From assembly GCF_030552475.1 (NCBI RefSeq), contig NZ_JAUPED010000003.1, positions 186,001 to 250,000 on the forward strand: DNA of 64,000 nt, read 5' to 3'. The stretch is from Mariniflexile sp. AS56 (GTDB lineage: Bacteria; Bacteroidota; Bacteroidia; Flavobacteriales; Flavobacteriaceae). A program made the translations under genes and the position numbers. Under the pieces are notes generated by a model that made no database searches, was not told the origin of the DNA, and worked only from the letters and a program-made list of their open reading frames with translations. Shown one piece after another: positions 9,666 through 19,009 of the stretch (position 1 is its first letter; each line of letters starts with the position of its first letter).

Positions 9666-11567
9666 ATGAAAACAAAAAAAATAAAGTACTTTATATCTTC
9701 CATAATAATGGCATGCTTCTTTTCGTGCGATTCTTATATAGATGTGGTACCAGATAATATAGCAACTATAGATATTGCTTTTAATAATAGAGATAATGCA
9801 GAGCGCTTTTTCTATACTTTATATCATTACATGCCCAGTCATGGAAACGTTAACGCAAACCCAGGGCTTATTGGAGGTGATGAGGTATGGATAAACCCAA
9901 TATCCGGTAACGGCCTAGGTGCCTTTAAAATGACTCAAGGCTTTCAAAATGTTGTGAGTCCAGAACTTAATTGGTGGAGCGGCTATAGCAACGACATGTT
10001 TGTTGGATTGAGAGATTGTAACATTTTTCTAGAAAATATTGATAGACCTAGAGATTTAATCGAAGAGGAAAAAACAAGATGGATAGCCGAAACAAAGTTT
10101 TTAAAAGCTTATTATCATTTTTGGTTACTTCGCATGTACGGTCCAATTCCTATTATAGATCAAAATACGCCGGTTGGTGCAAGTGTAGAGGAAGTGCGTT
10201 TAGAACGTGATAAAGTTGATGATGTTGTAAATTATATTGTATCTTTATTAGATGAGGCCATGGTAGATTTACCACCATTTATAGCAGTTCCTGCTTTAGA
10301 GTTAGGAAGAGCAACACAACCAATCGCAGCATCAATAAAAGCACAGGTTTTGGCCTTTGCAGCAAGTCCATTACTAAACGGGAATCCTGCTTATTCTAAT
10401 TGGGTTAACAATGCTGGAGAACCATATGTAAATCAAACGTTTGATATTACAAAATGGGAAAAAGCAGCTGAAGCAAGTGCCGAAGCAATCATGTTATCAG
10501 AAGAAAACGGACATAGCTTGTATAAATCTAATGGGTCTGCTCAATTTACATTGTCGGATTCTACAATTACAAAATTAAGTATAAGAGAAGCCGTTTCAAA
10601 AAGATGGAATCCCGAGATTATTTGGGGAAACCAAAATTCAAATGCATCTGGTTTACAAAGTATGTCTTTCGTAAAAGCAGATCCAAGCCTAACACCTGAG
10701 GAATTAGGGCAGGCAGCAACGAATTGGTCTCCAACATTAACTATGGCAGAATTATTTTATTCTGATAATGGAGTTCCTATTGAAGAAGATTTAGCTTATG
10801 ATTATGCAGGAAGGTATGGTGTGAAAACAGCAGGAAGCGATCATAGGTATTACATTGAAGAAGGATATCAAACAGCATCTTTACATTTTAATAGAGAACC
10901 TAGATTTCATGCCTCTTTAGGTTTTGACGGAAGTAAAATATATGGAATGGGACAGGTGAATGATAAAAGTATATTCACTATTAAATCTAAAAACGGACAA
11001 CCAGCATCGGGATCTAATGATAGAAATTATAGTGTAACAGGATATTATGCTAAAAAATTAATAAATTTAGAAGATATAATATCTGGTGGATCTTGGAGAG
11101 TTAATGCATACCCATTTCCTGTTATCAGATTGTCTGATATGTATTTGCTATATGCAGAATGCTCAAATGAAGCATATGGGCCATCTGCCGAGGTTTATGA
11201 TAATATAGATATTGTACGAGAAAGAGCCGGTTTAGATGGTGTTGTAGCTTCTTGGGCAGCACACTCTAATAATCCATCAAAACCTAACTCAAAGGAAGGA
11301 TTAAGAGAAATTATTCATCAGGAGCGCTTAATAGAATTATCATTTGAAGGGCACCGATTCTGGGATTTAAGAAGATGGTTGAAGGCGCAAACTTATTTAG
11401 ATGGTACAGAAATGAAGGGGTGGTCTATAAAAGCATCGACAGTAGTAGATTATTATAAGGTAACACTTGTAGGGAAAACTGCTTTTAGTCAAAAAAACTA
11501 TTTCTGGCCTATTAAAGAGAGTGATTTATTAGTTAACCCTAATTTAGATCAAGCTCCAGGTTGGTAA
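9666..11567 (+). CDS. SusD/RagB-family surface glycan-binding lipoprotein
   Basis: The product is a 633-residue lipoprotein with lipobox FFSC (Cys21). SusD hallmarks are the N-terminal helical part (AETKFLKAYYHFWLLRMYGPIPI), AASIKAQVLAFAASPLLNG, and the C-terminal stretches PFPVIRLSDMYLLYAEC and IHQERLIELSFEGHRFWDLR. SusD caps the SusC barrel at the cell surface and captures the oligosaccharide. It starts 10 bp after susC, as is usual for the pair. Confidence 0.97.
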   Translation: MKTKKIKYFISSIIMACFFSCDSYIDVVPDNIATIDIAFNNRDNAERFFYTLYHYMPSHGNVNANPGLIGGDEVWINPISGNGLGAFKMTQGFQNVVSPELNWWSGYSNDMFVGLRDCNIFLENIDRPRDLIEEEKTRWIAETKFLKAYYHFWLLRMYGPIPIIDQNTPVGASVEEVRLERDKVDDVVNYIVSLLDEAMVDLPPFIAVPALELGRATQPIAASIKAQVLAFAASPLLNGNPAYSNWVNNAGEPYVNQTFDITKWEKAAEASAEAIMLSEENGHSLYKSNGSAQFTLSDSTITKLSIREAVSKRWNPEIIWGNQNSNASGLQSMSFVKADPSLTPEELGQAATNWSPTLTMAELFYSDNGVPIEEDLAYDYAGRYGVKTAGSDHRYYIEEGYQTASLHFNREPRFHASLGFDGSKIYGMGQVNDKSIFTIKSKNGQPASGSNDRNYSVTGYYAKKLINLEDIISGGSWRVNAYPFPVIRLSDMYLLYAECSNEAYGPSAEVYDNIDIVRERAGLDGVVASWAAHSNNPSKPNSKEGLREIIHQERLIELSFEGHRFWDLRRWLKAQTYLDGTEMKGWSIKASTVVDYYKVTLVGKTAFSQKNYFWPIKESDLLVNPNLDQAPGW

Positions 11568-11596
11568 TTCTAATATTAACATTTAAATAAAATATT

Positions 11597-12817
11597 ATGA
11601 AAAATTTAAAATTGTTTATTTTATCTTTTTGCATGGCAACGACCATATGGAGTTGTGATGAAGATACCGTAAGACCATTAATTATAGACGATGGTATGGC
11701 TCCTGGTAGTGTTATAAGCGTAACTGTTGAAAATTTCCCAGGGGGATCGAAACTATCATATAATTTACCTAACGATAGCGATCTGCTTTATGTGGCCGCA
11801 GAATTTAATAGAAGAGAAAATAGCGAAGTAAGTGTCGTGAAATCGTCTGTTTTTAGTAACAGTTTAATAGTTGAAGGTTTTGCAGAAGAGAAAGCTTATG
11901 AAGTGCGATTATATTCGGTAGACCAAAGCGAAAACAGATCAGAACCAGTTTTAGTAACCATAAATCCAGAGAAAGCACCTATAGATTATGTGTGTGAAAG
12001 TATGGAGGCTTTTCCAGATTTTGGAGGGATTCACTTGTTTTGGGAAAACCCATTTGAAGGTTTGGTGTCTATAGAAATATCGGCTATCGATGAGTATGGG
12101 TTACCTCAATTACAAGATGTATTTTATACAGAAAGCTTGGAAGGGGATTTTGCTGTTAGAGGTTTTGATACTTCAGAGCGTGACTTTATTGTTATTGTTA
12201 AAGACAGGTTCGGTAACGTGTCCAAAACAAAAACATATACATTGTCACCTCTATTCGAAGCGCTGCTTGAAAGAACGAATTACCAGGCAATTTATCAAAA
12301 ACATGATACGCCAGATGCTTACGGTTGGGTTTTAAGTAGGGTTATTGATGGAAGTATTGGTAAGAATAATGGATTTCATTCAGGACCAGGTTGGACTGAT
12401 GATTTAGGAGAGTTACCCGAATATTTAGGTCAAAATGTACATATGTTCACCATTGATTTGGGAGTTAATGTTAAACTTAGTAGAATCAAATGGTTTGATA
12501 GAACTGATTATGAATTCCGTCATGGTAATCCTAGGCTTTATGATATTTGGGGAACGGATACTTTAAATGAAGAAGGAACTCTTGAAGGATGGACCTTGTT
12601 AACAGAGAATGGAGAGGTTATCAAACCATCCGGTGATCCTGGTTATGGAGTGAAAACAGCTGCAGATATTGAAACATCGAAACAAGGTTGGGATGCCGTT
12701 GCAAATTCATCAGCTCCTCCTGTTCGCTTTATACGTTTTGTAAATAAGCAAAATTGGTTAGGCTCTACCTTTGTTCATATGTCAGAATTAGAGGCTTATG
12801 GTCAAATAATAAACTAA
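11597..12817 (+). CDS. DUF4959/DUF5000-type surface lipoprotein (probable glycan-binding)
   Basis: The product has 406 residues with a lipoprotein signal (lipobox IWSC, Cys20). It looks like the DUF4959 - DUF5126 - DUF5000 architecture often found directly after SusD. Two fibronectin-like repeats come first (PGSVISVTVENFPGG; then APIDYVCESMEAFPDFGGI near 130). A discoidin-like C-terminal domain from ~220 ends with FVHMSELEAYGQ, typical of galactose-binding-like folds. Its likely role is an accessory surface glycan-binding protein for the SusCD complex. The fold call is by recognition and the ligand is unknown. Confidence 0.8.
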   Translation: MKNLKLFILSFCMATTIWSCDEDTVRPLIIDDGMAPGSVISVTVENFPGGSKLSYNLPNDSDLLYVAAEFNRRENSEVSVVKSSVFSNSLIVEGFAEEKAYEVRLYSVDQSENRSEPVLVTINPEKAPIDYVCESMEAFPDFGGIHLFWENPFEGLVSIEISAIDEYGLPQLQDVFYTESLEGDFAVRGFDTSERDFIVIVKDRFGNVSKTKTYTLSPLFEALLERTNYQAIYQKHDTPDAYGWVLSRVIDGSIGKNNGFHSGPGWTDDLGELPEYLGQNVHMFTIDLGVNVKLSRIKWFDRTDYEFRHGNPRLYDIWGTDTLNEEGTLEGWTLLTENGEVIKPSGDPGYGVKTAADIETSKQGWDAVANSSAPPVRFIRFVNKQNWLGSTFVHMSELEAYGQIIN

Positions 12818-12841
12818 ATAGGTCACTATTAAAAATATAAT

Positions 12842-13567
12842 ATGATAGAAAAAATGATTAAAAAAAATATAAGATTACTTAGCCATATTTTATTGTTGGC
12901 GGTAATAACCACATGCTGTTTTTCATGTGAAACAGATTTATATGAAACATATAGTGAATACGCGGGTGAGAATGTGGTGAGTGTAGGTTCTCCAGATTCC
13001 TTAAGTGTTGAGTCTGGTTTTGAGAAATTACTATTTAAAGTTTTTATTAATGCCGATCCAAAATTGAAAAAAGGAGTAATTGCCTGGAATCTAGGAGGGA
13101 GTGAGAAAACTTTTAATATAGATAGAACCATTTACCAGAATGAAATCGTAGAGGTAGAAGTTGACGTTACAGAAGGGTCTTATGAGTTTTCTGTTTATAT
13201 GGAAGACGCACATGGCAACAAGTCAAATACAAAGTCTGTTTTCACACAAGTTTTAGGTGAAGAATACCGTGCTTCGTTGGGGAATAGAAGCTTGACGAAT
13301 GTGAGGTTGTATTCGGAAACTGAAGCGATTGCTTATTGGGAACCAAACACAAACGAATTGTTAATTAAAACTGAATTGACTTATATAAGTGGTGTAGATG
13401 GTTTAGAGAAAGTTGTTGTAATTGACGAGTCTGAAGAGACAGTCATTATTCCAGATTTCCTGTCTGAAGGAAGCTTTAGCTATAAAACGTTTTACAAGCC
13501 GTCTGTTGATTCTCGTTTTGTTTTTGAAACAGATTCAACTGAAGAAACCTTTCCTGTAAAGCCTTAA
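12842..13567 (+). CDS. DUF4998-type PUL lipoprotein
   Basis: The product has 241 residues with lipobox CFSC (Cys29). Met5 at 12854 is an alternative start. The sequence pattern (LKKGVIAWNLGGSEKTF, EGSYEFSVYMEDAHGNKS) resembles DUF4998, a fibronectin-like surface protein seen beside SusCD and DUF4959 proteins. It is the last gene of the SusCD operon and is followed by a strong terminator. The function is probably surface glycan binding; no enzyme motif is visible. Confidence 0.75.
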   Translation: MIEKMIKKNIRLLSHILLLAVITTCCFSCETDLYETYSEYAGENVVSVGSPDSLSVESGFEKLLFKVFINADPKLKKGVIAWNLGGSEKTFNIDRTIYQNEIVEVEVDVTEGSYEFSVYMEDAHGNKSNTKSVFTQVLGEEYRASLGNRSLTNVRLYSETEAIAYWEPNTNELLIKTELTYISGVDGLEKVVVIDESEETVIIPDFLSEGSFSYKTFYKPSVDSRFVFETDSTEETFPVKP

Positions 13568-13591
13568 AGCGGAAATAGGCGTTTATTAATC

Positions 13592-13651
13592 ATAGTTTAC
13601 ATGAAATGAACCATGATTTAAATGAATTTCAAAAAAATTAAAATAACATTG
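13592..13651 (+). promoter_or_regulatory. Operator-promoter of the first lyase gene, overlapping a terminator
   Basis: Boxes ATAGTTTACA (13592-13601) and ATGATTTAAA (13613-13622) are 11 bp apart. Exactly 21 bp on is TAACATTG (13644-13651). This -7-like element lies inside the left arm of the terminator hairpin that ends the SusCD operon, so a transcript begun here (near 13656) would lack that arm. Confidence 0.6.
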
Positions 13652-13691
13652 TTGCAACATTGTATGTTGGCTTCAATGTTATTTTTTTTTT
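13641..13691 (+). terminator. Strong intrinsic terminator of the SusCD operon
   Basis: AAATAACATTG (13641-13651) pairs perfectly with CAATGTTATTT (13674-13684). An inner stem CAACAT/ATGTTG (13655-13660 with 13664-13669) sits in the loop, and a run of T follows to about 13691. Confidence 0.8.
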
Positions 13692-13712
13692 GCCAAAACA
13701 ATTAGAGTTTAT

Positions 13713-16016
13713 ATGTTAGAATTTATGAAAAACAGATTATTACTTATTATTTGTTGCCTATCGGTATTTGGGTTGTTCGCTCAAAACAGAAATTATCTTT
13801 TGTATACTGATGACAATATCGTTCGGTTAAAAGATCAAATTAAGACTGATGAGTCTATAAAAAGTAGTTGGAATGAGCAATACAAAAAAGCCAAAGAATT
13901 GCTTAAAAAAGACAAATTAAAGTCTACCGACGGTCTTTTATTAGGTTTGGTTTATAGAATGACTGGCGAAGAAAAATTCGCAAGTAAATTAAAAACATTA
14001 CTTCTAGATTACACGTCTAAAGACACCTGGGAAGGTAGCACCTTGTTAAAAAGAAATCCGCCATGGCAAGGAGGGTTGGGAACGTCTCATACAAGTTATG
14101 ATATTGCTGTTGGTTTTGATTGTATTTATAATTATTTGACGGCATCTGAAAAACAACAAATTGCTGAAGACATTGTTCGGTTAGGCATCACGCCAGCAAG
14201 ATATGATTGGTTAGATCCAGCCACCAATATGCATACTTACGATACTATGGGGCATAACTGGTGGAGCGCCTGTGTTTACATGTCTGGTCTGGCATCTCTT
14301 GCTGTTAGGAATGAAATACCTGAAGCAAGAAAATGGGCTCAAGATATTCAAGAAACATCCATTGATTGGCTAAATTATTCAGGAAGTGTTTTACAAAACA
14401 AACCACCTACGTTTGATAAGGATGGCGGTTTTTATGAAAGTGTAGGGTATGCCGCTTATGGCACATCTCAATATTTGTTATTTCTTTATGCATATACAAA
14501 TGTGTTACCTGAAGAACCTAAAATAGAGTCATCTATAATCGATAAAATTGGTGACTTTTTTATAAATACCACTTATTTTGTTGAAGGGGGAAAAGATCTT
14601 GCTGTCAATTTTGGCGATTCTAAGATAACTGCTAATGGCGATAGAATAGTAAGGTTACTTTGGAATTTAGGATATCAAAACAAAGATTATGCATGGTACA
14701 TAAATCATGTAACCAACGGTGAGCATAAGGATTCTAATATTGCCGAGGCTTTAATTTTGAATCCTGGTAAAGAAATAAATAATTCAAATTTTTCACCAAA
14801 CCGACCTAAATCAACGCTATATCAAGATATGGGTTGGGCAACATTGCGAAATTCATGGGGTGATAATGCTACTATGCTAGCCGTAAAATCTGGATTTACA
14901 TGGAATCACGCCCATGCAGATGCAGGTTCCTATATTTTATTTCATAATGGCAAAAATTTAATAATAGATTCAGGCACAGGGAGTTATTTGAATCCGTTAT
15001 TTACAGAATATTATTGTCAAAGTGAAGCTCATAATGTGGTGATGTTCGATGGAGAGGGGCAAAATAGAAACGATCCGTACTTTGGAAGTGTCCATTCAGG
15101 CGGTCTTCATAATTTAGTTGAAGGGCAAGATTTTAAATATCTATTGGCCAATGCCACGGGGCCTTATTCACATATTTTAGCTCGTAATTATCGTAATTTT
15201 ATTTGGGTAGGCGAAGTTATTTTGGTGATAGATGATTTGTTAGCTTATGAACCTGGGCAATTTGAATGGTTATTGCATTATAACGGGGAGTCTACTTTAA
15301 AAGGAGGTATCGATTTAACGATTAAGGATGAAGATGCCAAGGTATTGGTACGTCCGTTATTCCCAGAAACTTTTCCTCCGGGAGGCGAACGCCCTCATGA
15401 CTTTCCAGAGCATATGCGATTAAAAGAAAAGATAGGGTATGAAGACCATCAACCAGATGTTAAAAAACCATATTGGTCCATCAGTCATTTTGAAAAAACA
15501 ACGCGAACTAAATTTGTAACCGCCATTACTTTAGAAACGCCTGAAAATGAAAAGAAGCTTCCGGTAATTACTAAAGATGAAGGGAAGGGGTTTTTAAAAG
15601 TTTCAATTACTCAAAACGGAACAACCACTGTTGTATATTTTAATTTATTAGCAGATGGCCGATTGAAACACAGAAATAGTTTAATAAATATAGAAGGTTG
15701 GGAAACCGATGCTTATTTAACCGTGTTAAAATTTAAAGAAGGTGAAGACCAAACCAAAATTGAAAACCTTGAAGAATTATTTATTGGTCACGGTAGTTAT
15801 CTGCGTCGCGATGGACAGGTTTTAGTCCATGCACTTTCAAAATATACGGCTTTGGTTGAAGATTTTAAATCAAAGCCAAGCGTTATTTTTCAGGGGCAAC
15901 CACATGCAACATTTAGCTTATTCAGTTCAAAATATAAATCGGCTTTAGATGTAAATACAGTTAGTGTAAAAGGAAGTTATGATGCTGAAAATAAATTGAC
16001 TAAAATTCGATTGTAA
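13713..16016 (+). CDS. Heparinase II/III-family polysaccharide lyase
   Basis: A signal peptide ends near residue 24 (LFAQ). Met5 at 13725 is an equally good start. Residues ~30-330 form an alpha/alpha-toroid with GHNWWS (180-185) and DGGFYESVGYAAYG (237-250), which in this superfamily carry the Asn/His and Tyr catalytic residues. Residues from ~365 form the heparinase II/III-like beta-sandwich with WNHAHADAGSYILF (397-410). Enzymes of this fold cleave uronic-acid-containing glycans by beta-elimination. The gene stands alone between its own operator and a terminator. I cannot choose a PL family from sequence alone. Confidence 0.85.
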   Translation: MLEFMKNRLLLIICCLSVFGLFAQNRNYLLYTDDNIVRLKDQIKTDESIKSSWNEQYKKAKELLKKDKLKSTDGLLLGLVYRMTGEEKFASKLKTLLLDYTSKDTWEGSTLLKRNPPWQGGLGTSHTSYDIAVGFDCIYNYLTASEKQQIAEDIVRLGITPARYDWLDPATNMHTYDTMGHNWWSACVYMSGLASLAVRNEIPEARKWAQDIQETSIDWLNYSGSVLQNKPPTFDKDGGFYESVGYAAYGTSQYLLFLYAYTNVLPEEPKIESSIIDKIGDFFINTTYFVEGGKDLAVNFGDSKITANGDRIVRLLWNLGYQNKDYAWYINHVTNGEHKDSNIAEALILNPGKEINNSNFSPNRPKSTLYQDMGWATLRNSWGDNATMLAVKSGFTWNHAHADAGSYILFHNGKNLIIDSGTGSYLNPLFTEYYCQSEAHNVVMFDGEGQNRNDPYFGSVHSGGLHNLVEGQDFKYLLANATGPYSHILARNYRNFIWVGEVILVIDDLLAYEPGQFEWLLHYNGESTLKGGIDLTIKDEDAKVLVRPLFPETFPPGGERPHDFPEHMRLKEKIGYEDHQPDVKKPYWSISHFEKTTRTKFVTAITLETPENEKKLPVITKDEGKGFLKVSITQNGTTTVVYFNLLADGRLKHRNSLINIEGWETDAYLTVLKFKEGEDQTKIENLEELFIGHGSYLRRDGQVLVHALSKYTALVEDFKSKPSVIFQGQPHATFSLFSSKYKSALDVNTVSVKGSYDAENKLTKIRL

Positions 16017-16067
16017 TTAATCAACCAATATTCAATGGCTTAAAAGTAATTAAATAAAAACAATAAG

Positions 16068-16105
16068 AAAAAGCACCTTTTATAGTTAATAGGTGCTTTT
16101 TTTTT
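16068..16105 (+). terminator. Intrinsic terminator after the first lyase
   Basis: AAAAAGCACCT (16068-16078) pairs with AGGTGCTTTTT (16091-16101), followed by further T to 16105. Confidence 0.85.
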
Positions 16106-16187
16106 GGGGTTTAAACAAGGTGTAGGGTTTTATTGTCAAAAACACATGTTTTGTGTTAAAATTTTATTATTTTAATAAAAAAGACCG

Positions 16188-16248
16188 CTATTTTATAGGT
16201 TATGAATGATAATTAATAGGTTTTATTGTAGATGTTGAATAGTTTTAG
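16188..16248 (+). promoter_or_regulatory. Operator-promoter of beta-helix gene 16272
   Basis: Boxes CTATTTTATA (16188-16197) and ATAATTAATA (16209-16218) are 11 bp apart. TAGTTTTAG (from 16240) follows the second box by exactly 21 bp. The ATG lies about 20 bp beyond the predicted start of transcription. Confidence 0.72.
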
Positions 16249-16271
16249 AATTCAACTAAACTTTTTAAACC

Positions 16272-18815
16272 ATGAAAAAAAATTACATTATTAATCAGAC
16301 GAAGCTACTAATGGTCGTAGCATTATTTTTTGTGCAATTTGTACAATCTCAGGTTACCATTAATTCATTGGCCGAGTTAAAAACGTATATAGTTCAAGAT
16401 AACATAAATGCAGTCATGACGCCTGGAACCTATTACATTGATTCGACGGTAACAGGTACAGGTAGTTTATTCCCAGATCCTGTTCTTTTCGAGTTTACGG
16501 GTTCTAACAGTACATACGATTTTACAGGAGTTACGTTTGAAATTAATACCCAGGTTTTGTCTGATTTTGGCAATGTAGATGTCAACGAGATGCAAATCTT
16601 AGGAAATGACCTTGTTCTAAAGAACTTAACCATTGAAGATATTGGGATGGCAGCTCCCACAAAACGTGCACAAAGCATTGTTATGGATGGGAGAGATAAT
16701 AGAATAGAGGGCTTTCATTTAACCATTAGAGGTTCTTATCCGTATGGTTATGGAGATGCTTTTGGTAAAGGAGGAGGTTCTGTTATTGCTCATAAAAAGC
16801 ATTCCGGAATTTTAATACGAGGTCTTCGTAATCATCTTAAAGACTGTAATATAATTTCGCGTTCTTATGGGCATATCGTTTTTATGCAAGCTGCAAGTTA
16901 CCCTACTGTAGAAGGCTGTTATATAGAAGGTGAAATGCGTACAACTGATGATATGTTAAGTGAAACATCAGGTCCTGCATTCGATGTCGGTTTTATGACG
17001 GTTTGGGGTTACACGCTTCCAGCTGGTTATATGATGAGTTTACAAGAAGCCGGAATTAGAGCCTATAACGCGGGTACAACTTATATTGATGGTGTTGAAA
17101 TACAACGAGCAACCGATAATCCAACCGTTTTAAATTGTACTATTAAAAATGCCAGAACAGGTGTAACTTTAGCGCATGCTAATGGAACAAAATATGTTGA
17201 AGGCTGTACCGTTTTAGGTAGCGAAAATGGATATTCAATTGGAGATGGTATTGTTGTGAATTGTGGAGCCGATGCTATTTATGGGCCAGTTTACAAAAAT
17301 GCATACGCCAGCGATACGGGTTATAATGCCGATATAACAATTTTGCCTCCTAGTGCGCCGTATTACAATGGGCATAAAGCGGTGGCTTATGTTGGTGGTA
17401 AAGAACATAACTTAACATTTCGTTCTAATGAAGTAAGTTTTCCGAGTGACTTAAAAATAATGATGGCTGGAGATTTGCAGGGTTTAAGAGTTTTAAATGG
17501 GAGTAATGCATCACAAAACAACCATACAGTTAACGATGTTTTCTTAAAGAATATGACTAATTTCCCCGTTGTTTTACATGCTGATGCGACCAATAATGTT
17601 GTTCAAGAATGCGACACTTCTGATGTGATAAATAATGGAACAGGTAATACCATCTCTTCTATAAATTGTAATTCATTAAATCTAGCCTTAACTGGTGGAG
17701 CTGTTCAATCTACTACAGATTATGGAGGGTTAGCGAATAGAGCTATTGATGGAAACACTAATGGGAATTTCGGGTCGGGTTCTGTTACACATACCAATCC
17801 GGCTGATACCGATGCTTGGTGGCAAGTAAGTTTAGCTACAGAAGCAGCCATTGGTGATATTATAATTTATAACAGAACAGGACAGCAAAGTTATATCGAC
17901 CGACTTTCAGATTTTGCAGTGTATGTTTACGATACCAATGGTACGGAAACCTTCTCGCAAACCTTTGCCAACGATCCTCCAAACCCTTCAAAAATTATAG
18001 ATGCAGGAGGAGCTATGGGGAAAATAATTAAAATAGTTCAATTAGATAATACCGTGGCGCTTTCTATAGCTGAAGTAGAGGTTTATGAATATGTAGCTCC
18101 AACAATAGTGACGCTTACAATTCAAGAAAACGAAACCGGATTTTGTGGTGTTGAAGGTACAGTAGATAGTAATCATTCGGGGTATACAGGAACAGGATTT
18201 TCCAATACAACAAACAACTTGGCATCAGGTATCGATTGGACTATAGACGGAGATGCTGGAGATTACACCTTTCTTTGGCGTTATGCAAGTTCTTCAAATA
18301 GACCGGCAGATTTAATTGTTAATGGAGTTACTGTTTTAAGCGGTATAACATTCAACGCTACAGGAGGCTGGAGTTCATGGCTTACACAGTCGGTAACCGT
18401 AAACTTAGGGGCTGGTGTTAAAAATATTAGATTGGAAGGTGCTGGTAATTCAGGATTGGGAAATATAGACTATTTAGAAGTAACAGGCCCTAATGCAGCG
18501 GTGGCAACTTGCCCTTCGTCAGCGAAGTTGGTGAGTTCAAAAACATTATCAACTAATACTATTGAAAAATTAAAATTCGATGTATACCCGAACCCAGTGG
18601 TAAACGAGTTTACGGTTTCATTAAAGAATTCTAATTTAAATTTAGATAAATCTATAATTAGAATATATGCGATTAATGGACAAAAGGTTAAGGAGTTTAA
18701 AGTGTTAAATGCTTCGGAAATAAAATTAAATGTCTCTCAATTAAATAGTGGATTTTATCTTCTAAAAATTAGTGATGATGTAAATAGTGTGTCTAAAAAG
18801 TTAATTAAACTATAG
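16272..18815 (+). CDS. Multidomain beta-helix protein 1: beta-helix, F-type-lectin-like module, CBM6/35-like module, T9SS signal
   Basis: The 847-residue product has a signal peptide (1-26, VQSQ) and a right-handed beta-helix to ~465 bearing the local family signature: GSYPYGYGD (from 154), YGHIVFMQ (His201), EGEMRTTDD (Arg223), ETSGPAFD and QEAGIRAY. Residues ~470-610 resemble an F-type lectin (CBM47) domain: RAIDGNTNGNF, THTNP, WWQVSL and IIIYNRTG. Residues ~612-745 look like a CBM6/CBM35 sandwich. The last ~75 residues are a type A T9SS sorting domain (DVYPNPVVNEF ... KKLIKL). It is therefore secreted or surface-attached and probably cleaves or binds a fucose-containing glycan. The catalytic activity is unproven. 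Confidence 0.8.
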   Translation: MKKNYIINQTKLLMVVALFFVQFVQSQVTINSLAELKTYIVQDNINAVMTPGTYYIDSTVTGTGSLFPDPVLFEFTGSNSTYDFTGVTFEINTQVLSDFGNVDVNEMQILGNDLVLKNLTIEDIGMAAPTKRAQSIVMDGRDNRIEGFHLTIRGSYPYGYGDAFGKGGGSVIAHKKHSGILIRGLRNHLKDCNIISRSYGHIVFMQAASYPTVEGCYIEGEMRTTDDMLSETSGPAFDVGFMTVWGYTLPAGYMMSLQEAGIRAYNAGTTYIDGVEIQRATDNPTVLNCTIKNARTGVTLAHANGTKYVEGCTVLGSENGYSIGDGIVVNCGADAIYGPVYKNAYASDTGYNADITILPPSAPYYNGHKAVAYVGGKEHNLTFRSNEVSFPSDLKIMMAGDLQGLRVLNGSNASQNNHTVNDVFLKNMTNFPVVLHADATNNVVQECDTSDVINNGTGNTISSINCNSLNLALTGGAVQSTTDYGGLANRAIDGNTNGNFGSGSVTHTNPADTDAWWQVSLATEAAIGDIIIYNRTGQQSYIDRLSDFAVYVYDTNGTETFSQTFANDPPNPSKIIDAGGAMGKIIKIVQLDNTVALSIAEVEVYEYVAPTIVTLTIQENETGFCGVEGTVDSNHSGYTGTGFSNTTNNLASGIDWTIDGDAGDYTFLWRYASSSNRPADLIVNGVTVLSGITFNATGGWSSWLTQSVTVNLGAGVKNIRLEGAGNSGLGNIDYLEVTGPNAAVATCPSSAKLVSSKTLSTNTIEKLKFDVYPNPVVNEFTVSLKNSNLNLDKSIIRIYAINGQKVKEFKVLNASEIKLNVSQLNSGFYLLKISDDVNSVSKKLIKL

Positions 18816-18843
18816 GAATATTATTTGAATAATTTTTTTAAGG

Positions 18844-18876
18844 CTACCTAACTAATTGTTAGGTAGTTTTTTTTTT
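18844..18876 (+). terminator. Intrinsic terminator after beta-helix gene 16272
   Basis: CTACCTAAC (18844-18852), loop TAATT, GTTAGGTAG (18858-18866), then ten T. This is a textbook intrinsic terminator. Confidence 0.9.
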
Positions 18877-18925
18877 GTAAGTAAGCCTTCTTACAATTTC
18901 AGATCTAGGCTGTTCGTAATGACCC

Positions 18926-18987
18926 ATAAATTATAGTTTTTACATCATAATTTATATGCTGTAAATTCATTAATAATTAGTTTTATG
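18926..18987 (+). promoter_or_regulatory. Operator-promoter of the 19010-26043 operon
   Basis: Boxes ATAAATTATA (18926-18935) and ATAATTTATA (18947-18956) are 11 bp apart. TAGTTTTATG (18978-18987) begins exactly 21 bp after the second box. Another nine-site family member uses nearly the same -7 sequence (TAATTTTATG at 42079). Confidence 0.75.
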
Positions 18988-19009
18988 ATGCAACTAAGCC
19001 ATTCTGAAA

